Positions 59,653 through 64,000 of a DNA stretch of 64,000 bases are shown here, one piece after another. The stretch is taken from assembly GCA_949317995.1 (NCBI GenBank), contig OX439038.1, forward strand, positions 77,262,659 through 77,326,658. Direction: 5' to 3'. The notes beneath the pieces were generated by a model, which saw only the letters and a program-made list of their open reading frames with translations, made no database searches and was not told the origin of the DNA. Position numbers and translations under genes: made by a program. Origin of the DNA: Acholoe squamosa (taxonomy: Eukaryota > Annelida > Polychaeta > Phyllodocida > Polynoidae). How positions within the stretch are numbered: the stretch's first letter is position 1; every line of letters starts with the position of its first letter.

Positions 59653-60999
59653 TGATATACCATTTTATTATTCCATAAATTCTAACATATTATTGTATTA
59701 ATCAAAGAATATCTATGAAATTAATACATAGGTTGGTTCTAAGAGCTATAAGAGCGCTCAAACTTTATATAAGAGCGTTCATGCCCCACTGCACACCAGC
59801 CACAGTCAGTTAGACAGAGTTTATGACATCAAAGGCTCCGACCTAATGGTTCACTGCACAATATAATAAGAATAAGGGTCTCAGTGTGCGACCTCATGGT
59901 CCAATGCACAAATTAATAACTTGTAAGTGAATGCAACCGGCCGTCACGGGTGCCTGAGCACCGCTGACGCCGTCATGAGTGTCTGAGCACTCTAATAACT
60001 GAACAATGGGTTACATAAGCACGACGCCATAACCGTTCGGTCGCTCTAGCGTCGCTCCTGAGCAAGCTAGGTCAAATATCAAAGCATTTATGGAAAGCCC
60101 ATAATTAGACGGTCAAAATGAGCCCAAGATCAAGGCAGAACTCCCATTATGAAGGAAGTTATGCCATGGAGACTGAAAGGAGCTCCGAGTTCCCTACAGA
60201 CAAACCGGCGGAAGTTACGCGCCTATCCAGCGGGCATTATAAACTTGGCATATTCAACTCCGCGCATGCGCAAAATGGCGGTTATAAACGCATAAACGAC
60301 CGAGTTATGAGGGTCTGAAGATGCAGAACCGACCAAGACAAAGGGGGACACAGCGGCGTCCATGGGGGTCCTTTGTCCCCCTGTGACACATGAAAGACTC
60401 CCCTCAAACAATTGTAGAGTTAGGCAGATGCTGCTGGCTCCAGTCAGTCTGGAGGTGCTTTTCCAAGATTTGCTACAAATAGCCTGTCTGCACCTCCAGG
60501 AGGACAGAACACCAAGAACCACTCCAGAGGTAACATCTCCAGTCATCTCCTGCTACCTGCTATACCACTGCACTATGGTGAAACTATGCTAGACAGGCAT
60601 GGGTTTCCATCATTAGTGGCCAGAGGCTATCTTCCCCAAGACATCCACCAGAGGGTAAAGTTATTCATTATTACATTATTCCTCTAAGCAGCAGGCCAGG
60701 AGCTAGGTGTGGGAACCCACCTAGAACTATGCTGGACATTGTATTATTATTACCTCACAGGTGGAGTGGAACTGAACATTGTACTTTATAAATTACTGTA
60801 TGTTTACTGTATGTACAAATTACCTACATACTAACTACTGTATGATTGATATTTCTTACATGTTGCCTAAAGCTGAATAAACCAGTGACAACTGGAAATA
60901 ACACTATTTTATATGAGCCTGATGTATTTACTCCATACACCACTAGTCATATGATATTTCTCATATGACAACTTGATCATGCCAATTACTAGAATGACA
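59653..60999 (+). repeat. 5' LTR of element B
   Basis: About 1347 bp, starting TGATATACC and ending AGAATGACA. The ends were placed by aligning with the reverse complement of the solo LTR at 14390-15538 (TGTTACCAAG...CTTGTATGACA). A TATATAAG box lies at 59766-59773 and AATAAA at 60876-60881, consistent with U3-R-U5 order. Short ORFs inside (for example 60118-60318) look like chance. The 3' LTR is not in the window, so the age cannot be read from LTR divergence here. Confidence 0.8.
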
Positions 61000-61002
61000 A
61001 AG

Positions 61003-61020
61003 TGGTGGAGAACATCCTAC
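61003..61020 (+). promoter_or_regulatory. Candidate primer-binding site of element B
   Basis: TGGTGGAGAACATCCTAC begins 3 nt after the LTR end. The TGG start fits complementarity to a tRNA CCA end; the tRNA was not identified. Confidence 0.45.
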
Positions 61021-61133
61021 TAAGATCCCATCTCTCACAGGCTCATAAAAATTAAAGCTGGTAACACAACTAAGAACAATCATACACACAGTAAAACCCA
61101 CTCCACCCACCCAGTGACCTTGACCTTGACACC

Positions 61134-61196
61134 ATGCCCACCAAGGTCACCAGTGAGAGCTCCCACATACCAGTGAGATCTCCCACATACCAGTGA
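61134..61196 (+). other. Short ORF leading into the minisatellite
   Basis: The first ATG after the LTR (61134) opens 20 codons that run into the third minisatellite unit and stop at TGA (61194-61196). It may be the remains of the gag N-terminus cut off by repeat expansion, or an upstream ORF in the leader. Confidence 0.35.
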
Positions 61197-61672
61197 GATC
61201 TCCCACACATCAGTGAGATCTCCCACACATCAGTGAGATCTCCCACACATCAATGAGATCTCCCACACATCAGTGAGATCTCTCACACAACAGTAAGATC
61301 TCCCATAAATCAGTGAGGTCTCCCAAAACGTCAGTGAGGTCTCCCAAAACGTCAGTGAGGTCTCCCAAACGTCAGTGAGGTCTCCCACATGCCAGTGAGG
61401 TCTCCCACACGTCAGTGAGGTCTCCCACACGTCAGTGAGGTCTCCCACACGTCAGTGAGGTCTCCCAAACGTCAGTGAGGTCTCCCACACGTCAGTGAGG
61501 TCTCCCACACGTCAGTGAGGTCTCCCACACGTCAGTGAGGTCTCCCACACGTCAGTGAGGTCTCCCACACGTCAGTGAGGTCTCCCACACGTCAGAGAGG
61601 TCTCCCACACGTCAGAGAGGTCTCCCACACGTCAGTGAGGTCTCCCACACGTCAGTGAGGTCTCCCACACGT
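61151..61672 (+). repeat. 20-bp minisatellite, 26 units, in the leader of element B
   Basis: Consensus cagtgaggtctcccacacgt. 24 units are 20 bp and two are 21 bp (61311-61331 and 61332-61352). A partial 27th unit runs into gag. Units in the first third are more variable (cagtgagatctcccacacat), while those from about 61393 are almost identical, suggesting recent expansion at the 3' side. The unit contains TGA and its length is not a multiple of three, so no frame can pass through. Confidence 0.95.
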
Positions 61673-61674
61673 CA

Positions 61675-62568
61675 GTGAGGTCCACCACACACATCAAGGC
61701 CTTATCAGTCAAGCTGGCAGAACAACACACAAAGACCTTACGTAGTCAGGGGCCTGTTGAAGAGGTCTCCCTCCCACCTAGATCTAGGAGGCCCACAGGA
61801 GGCAAACCAGCCTCCAATACAACAGACCCACACTCAGTAGACCCCACACCACCCACCCTGTCTACTCAGGGAACAACCAGTTCTCAGGGATCCAACATTT
61901 CCCAGGGATCTCTACAGGACGCCCAACTCACGCTATCTACCTCAGGGGAAGAAGGATCTGCCTCAGGGGGTGGATCCACACCCTCATCTAGATCCTCCAC
62001 CCCAGCTCCAGCCTTTGACAGCCACTCCTCCAGAGACACCTCCCCCACACCCTCCATCATGGACACCGATGAAGGCCCCCAACCTAATCAGACAGCTGAG
62101 AAGATAAGGGCCTATGAGAAGGCCATCCAAGATGCAGTTACTGCCCTAGAGACCAACAAGTCCCAGCAGGACGAAAGGGAGAGGATCCTCAACCAACAAC
62201 TGGCAGAGAGGAATGCAGCAATAGATGCTCAACAGAAGGCCATGGAAGATCAGCGGAAGTCCCTAGAGAGACAACAACAACAGATAGCAGATCTCATGAA
62301 GATGGTATCATCCCAGACCCCACAGCCTCCCACACCTGCCATCACACCTGTTGTCACACCATCTGCCTCTGGATCCAAAGATGACATCATAATCTCCATG
62401 GTGTCCAACATGACCAAACTCATAGACAGAAAACAACAGGATGACAGAAAGATCAGGCTACATGAGGTAACAAAACCCAAAACCTTTTCACACCCATCAC
62501 CACTCATGTCAACAGCATTATTTATTGATCACAAATTCCCAGAATATCTGAGGATAAGTACAAAGTAA
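61675..62568 (+). CDS. gag: Gag N-terminal region of element B (frame 1 part)
   Basis: A 297-codon open stretch without an ATG at its left end. The first in-frame ATG is at about 62059. Residues about 20-130 are Ser/Thr/Pro/Gly-rich and probably disordered. Residues about 140-220 are Glu/Gln/Lys/Arg-rich with heptad-like spacing ('LNQQLAERNAAIDAQQ') and should form a coiled coil. The end (about 270-297) enters the capsid-like domain, and the frame then stops at 62568. The capsid motif continues in another frame from about 62550. This implies a single indel near 62530-62560 in this copy. The true start is unclear because the minisatellite precedes it. Confidence 0.7.
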   Translation: MRSTTHIKALSVKLAEQHTKTLRSQGPVEEVSLPPRSRRPTGGKPASNTTDPHSVDPTPPTLSTQGTTSSQGSNISQGSLQDAQLTLSTSGEEGSASGGGSTPSSRSSTPAPAFDSHSSRDTSPTPSIMDTDEGPQPNQTAEKIRAYEKAIQDAVTALETNKSQQDERERILNQQLAERNAAIDAQQKAMEDQRKSLERQQQQIADLMKMVSSQTPQPPTPAITPVVTPSASGSKDDIIISMVSNMTKLIDRKQQDDRKIRLHEVTKPKTFSHPSPLMSTALFIDHKFPEYLRISTK

Positions 62569-62582
62569 CAGACAGTGACACC

Positions 62583-63698
62583 ATGGTAACATATTTACCC
62601 AAGTACCTCGAAGGACAAGCACTAGCTTGGTTTGAATCCTTCAGGGAGAGTGCCACACCTGATATGTTGACATGGACCAATGTAGTGAATAAATTAAAAG
62701 AGTATTTTGCTACTCGAGACAATATCATCTCAAGGACTGCACTCCGTGCACAAAAGGTAGATGAACCTGTCCTAGACTATGCATGCCATCTCAGGAAAGT
62801 GTGCAATGCCCAACGCCAAAGTGATGAAATCCTAAGCAAGGCATTTACCCAAGGCATGAGGCCCTGGATCTCTGTAGCTCTTGAGAACAAGAAAATAGAC
62901 TCCTTTGACCAAGCCCTAGACCTAGCCCTAGAGGTTGAGACCCAAGAAAGATCTAGGAAGGTAAGGGATGCAGAGTCCAACCCACAGCCTACTAAGAAGA
63001 AGGTCCAGGAAATCAGCACTAGTGCAGATGAAGATGTTAACCTAATGTCTAGTGCCCACGTAAGGCAACAGGAAGCTAAGGTTACATCAAGAGACCCTAC
63101 CGGTAGATATAGAGGAAATAACTATGACCCCAACTACCAATCCAATAGAGGTAGAGGTAGAGGGGGCAACAACAACAACAACCGGGGGGGTCACAACAGT
63201 AGGAAAGACAACAGCTCTTCCAACTCCAACAATGGTAACTCTTCATACAGTGATAGGAGAGACAGAACCCCAAGTAATGGCAGATCCTATAATAATCAAG
63301 GATCCAACAGTAGGAGCCAGAGTCCACATAGGAACTACAACTCTGGATCCTACAACAACTCTGGATCCTACAACAACAGCCAGGGTTCAAACAACTCTGG
63401 ATCCTATAATCAAGGATCCAACAGTAGGAGCCAGAGTCCACATAGGAACTACAACAGTGGATCCTACAACAACAATGGCGCCTACAACAACCAGAGATCC
63501 AATAACTCCGGTCAATACAGCAACTCTGGTCAATATAACCAGGGTTCCAACTCACGCCGGGAGGATTACAAACCTGACACAAGAGGTTACCAGGGGAACC
63601 AACAAAGCAACCCCCAAATACCACCTCATGTGATGGATCAAATCTCCAAGCTCCTGGTGGCAACCATCTCAACCACCCCACAGAACCAGGAAAACTAG
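62583..63698 (+). CDS. gag: Gag capsid and RNA-binding tail of element B
   Basis: 371 codons from the first ATG, though the protein probably starts further upstream. Residues 5-20 (LPKYLEGQALAWFESF) and the following helices (KLKEYFATRD, 'AFTQGMRPWI') match the retrotransposon Gag family (Retrotrans_gag type), the capsid domain. From about residue 170 the sequence is Asn/Ser/Gly/Tyr/Arg-rich with RGRGRGG (about 189-195), and no Cys occurs in this tail. It therefore has no CCHC zinc knuckle; the RGG-type tail probably binds RNA instead. A 38-codon segment is repeated (start 63294 and 63408). The ORF ends in TAG at 63696-63698, inside the overlap with the protease frame. Confidence 0.88.
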   Translation: MVTYLPKYLEGQALAWFESFRESATPDMLTWTNVVNKLKEYFATRDNIISRTALRAQKVDEPVLDYACHLRKVCNAQRQSDEILSKAFTQGMRPWISVALENKKIDSFDQALDLALEVETQERSRKVRDAESNPQPTKKKVQEISTSADEDVNLMSSAHVRQQEAKVTSRDPTGRYRGNNYDPNYQSNRGRGRGGNNNNNRGGHNSRKDNSSSNSNNGNSSYSDRRDRTPSNGRSYNNQGSNSRSQSPHRNYNSGSYNNSGSYNNSQGSNNSGSYNQGSNSRSQSPHRNYNSGSYNNNGAYNNQRSNNSGQYSNSGQYNQGSNSRREDYKPDTRGYQGNQQSNPQIPPHVMDQISKLLVATISTTPQNQEN

Positions 63699-64000
63699 GA
63701 TGTCACAGTGCCGATGGGCCAGTGCACTGTGACACCCCAAATACAAACAATCAATCAGGATTAACAAAGATCCAACCAGAGACAATTGCTAGTGCCAATC
63801 TACCATCTAACAGACAGAGACGTCCATCAGTGATACACATCACCCCACCAGATTCATCATCAAAGGATACAGATGAGAGTACCAAGCTTTCTATTGTACT
63901 TCTTCAAAATGGCTGTATCAATGCAAATCTATATGATGTTTCAGATGTACAATGTTTGGTTGATACAGGTGCTACTATCACCTGTGTCAGACAATCATTC
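63578..64000 (+). CDS. pro: Protease (start of pol) of element B, -1 frame, partial
   Basis: A stop-free stretch in the -1 frame relative to gag, from just after TGA (63575-63577) to the window end, overlapping gag by 121 nt. Near the end it encodes CLVDTGATITCVRQSF, the active-site motif of retropepsin-type aspartic proteases (DTGAT). The upstream part is Pro/Ser/Asn-rich linker. No good ATG lies between the gag stop and the motif, so it is probably made as a Gag-Pro fusion. Reading through the gag stop in frame 0 would end 21 codons later (63762-63764), so only frameshifting reaches the protease. Confidence 0.85.
63689..63734 (+). promoter_or_regulatory. Candidate -1 ribosomal frameshift signal at the gag-pro junction
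   Basis: GGAAAAC (63689-63695) lies in gag phase as G-GAA-AAC, directly before the TAG stop. After a 5-nt spacer (TAGGA) comes TGTCACAGTGC (63701-63711), which pairs perfectly with GCACTGTGACA (63724-63734) across a 12-nt loop. Heptamer, short spacer and stable stem are the known parts of -1 signals. The A-site part (AAC to AAA) fits; the P-site part (GAA to GGA) departs from the X-XXY-YYZ rule at one base. Confidence 0.6.

Larger units (their letters stand above)
59653..64000 (+). mobile_element. Element B: Ty3/gypsy-type LTR retrotransposon, cut by the window end
   Basis: Order: LTR, primer-site candidate, leader with minisatellite, gag, and protease start in the -1 frame. The remainder of pol and the 3' LTR lie outside the window. 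It is better preserved than element A: one frame break in gag and an intact gag-pro overlap. The Gag 'LPKYLEGQALAWFESF' segment and the DTGAT protease support a Metaviridae (Ty3/gypsy) assignment. RT is not visible to confirm it. Confidence 0.88.

Noticed and set aside
61230-61448. 72-codon minus-strand ORF with WETSLT repeats
   Set aside because: A by-product of the minisatellite.
61151-61672. Regular 20-bp repeats resembling a CRISPR array
   Set aside because: The units are contiguous without spacers, and the context is a eukaryotic LTR retrotransposon; this is a minisatellite. The same applies to the 19-bp arrays at 13901 and 36589.
63097-63681. Long ORFs on the opposite strand (194 codons) and in frame 1 (63124-63633) over the gag tail
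   Set aside because: Both are Cys/Tyr- or Thr/Pro-rich shadows of the low-complexity Asn/Ser/Gly tail of Gag.

Overview
The window is eukaryotic, almost certainly from an animal. It has Metaviridae-type (Ty3/gypsy) LTR retrotransposons, many short inverted-repeat elements with target-site duplications, tRNA-derived repeat modules and microsatellites. It has no operons, no Shine-Dalgarno-spaced genes and no long intact host ORF. The repeat repertoire suits an invertebrate, perhaps marine, but I cannot name the species. I recognise no host exon. The only proteins I can support belong to two retrotransposons.

Layout. 1-5.5 kb is non-coding sequence with two short inverted-repeat elements (664-949, 3367-3649). 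About 5.5-58.0 kb is a tandem triplication of one non-coding unit: copy 1 about 5.5-21.8 kb, copy 2 about 21.8-41.3 kb, copy 3 about 41.3-58.0 kb. Colinear anchors (copy 1/2/3) are 9.65/33.76/45.95 kb, 11.38/35.48/47.76 kb, 13.8/36.5/48.6 kb, 17.1/37.5/49.8 kb, 19.43/38.81/50.94 kb and 21.2/39.7/57.8 kb. Copies 2 and 3 look more alike than either is to copy 1. Because the copies are paralogous, each acts as an empty-site control for insertions in the others. By eye this gives boundaries and usually target-site duplications. Copy 1 carries a 180-bp TA-flanked MITE, a 1.44-kb terminal-inverted-repeat element, a solo LTR and two further inverted-repeat elements. Copy 2 carries an 8-kb decayed Ty3/gypsy element (element A) and an 871-bp segment. 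Copies 2 and 3 share a TTAA-flanked MITE. Copy 3 carries a 576-bp MITE rich in transcription-factor motifs, a 505-bp foldback element and a tandem pair of composite tRNA-like repeats.

Element A (22.97-31.03 kb) runs 5' LTR, primer-binding-like site, gag, protease, reverse transcriptase, RNase H, integrase with a GPY/F-like module, then a tail with a C2H2-like pattern. It is broken by many frameshifts and stops, has another transposon inside gag, and has no 3' LTR. Element B (59.65 kb to the window end) is better preserved: a roughly 1.35-kb LTR, a leader with a 26-unit 20-bp minisatellite, gag (one frame break), and the start of a protease in the -1 frame relative to gag. The gag stop is preceded by GGAAAAC and followed by a perfect 11-bp stem-loop, which is the layout of a -1 ribosomal frameshift signal. 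The solo LTR at 14.39-15.54 kb is an inverted, diverged relative of element B's LTR.

Most promising for follow-up are the candidate frameshift signal with the unusual Gag of element B, the composite element with opposed tRNA-like modules, the motif-dense MITE, and the triplication used as a comparative clock. Boundaries come from reading and pairwise eye alignment; no alignment or database search was run.
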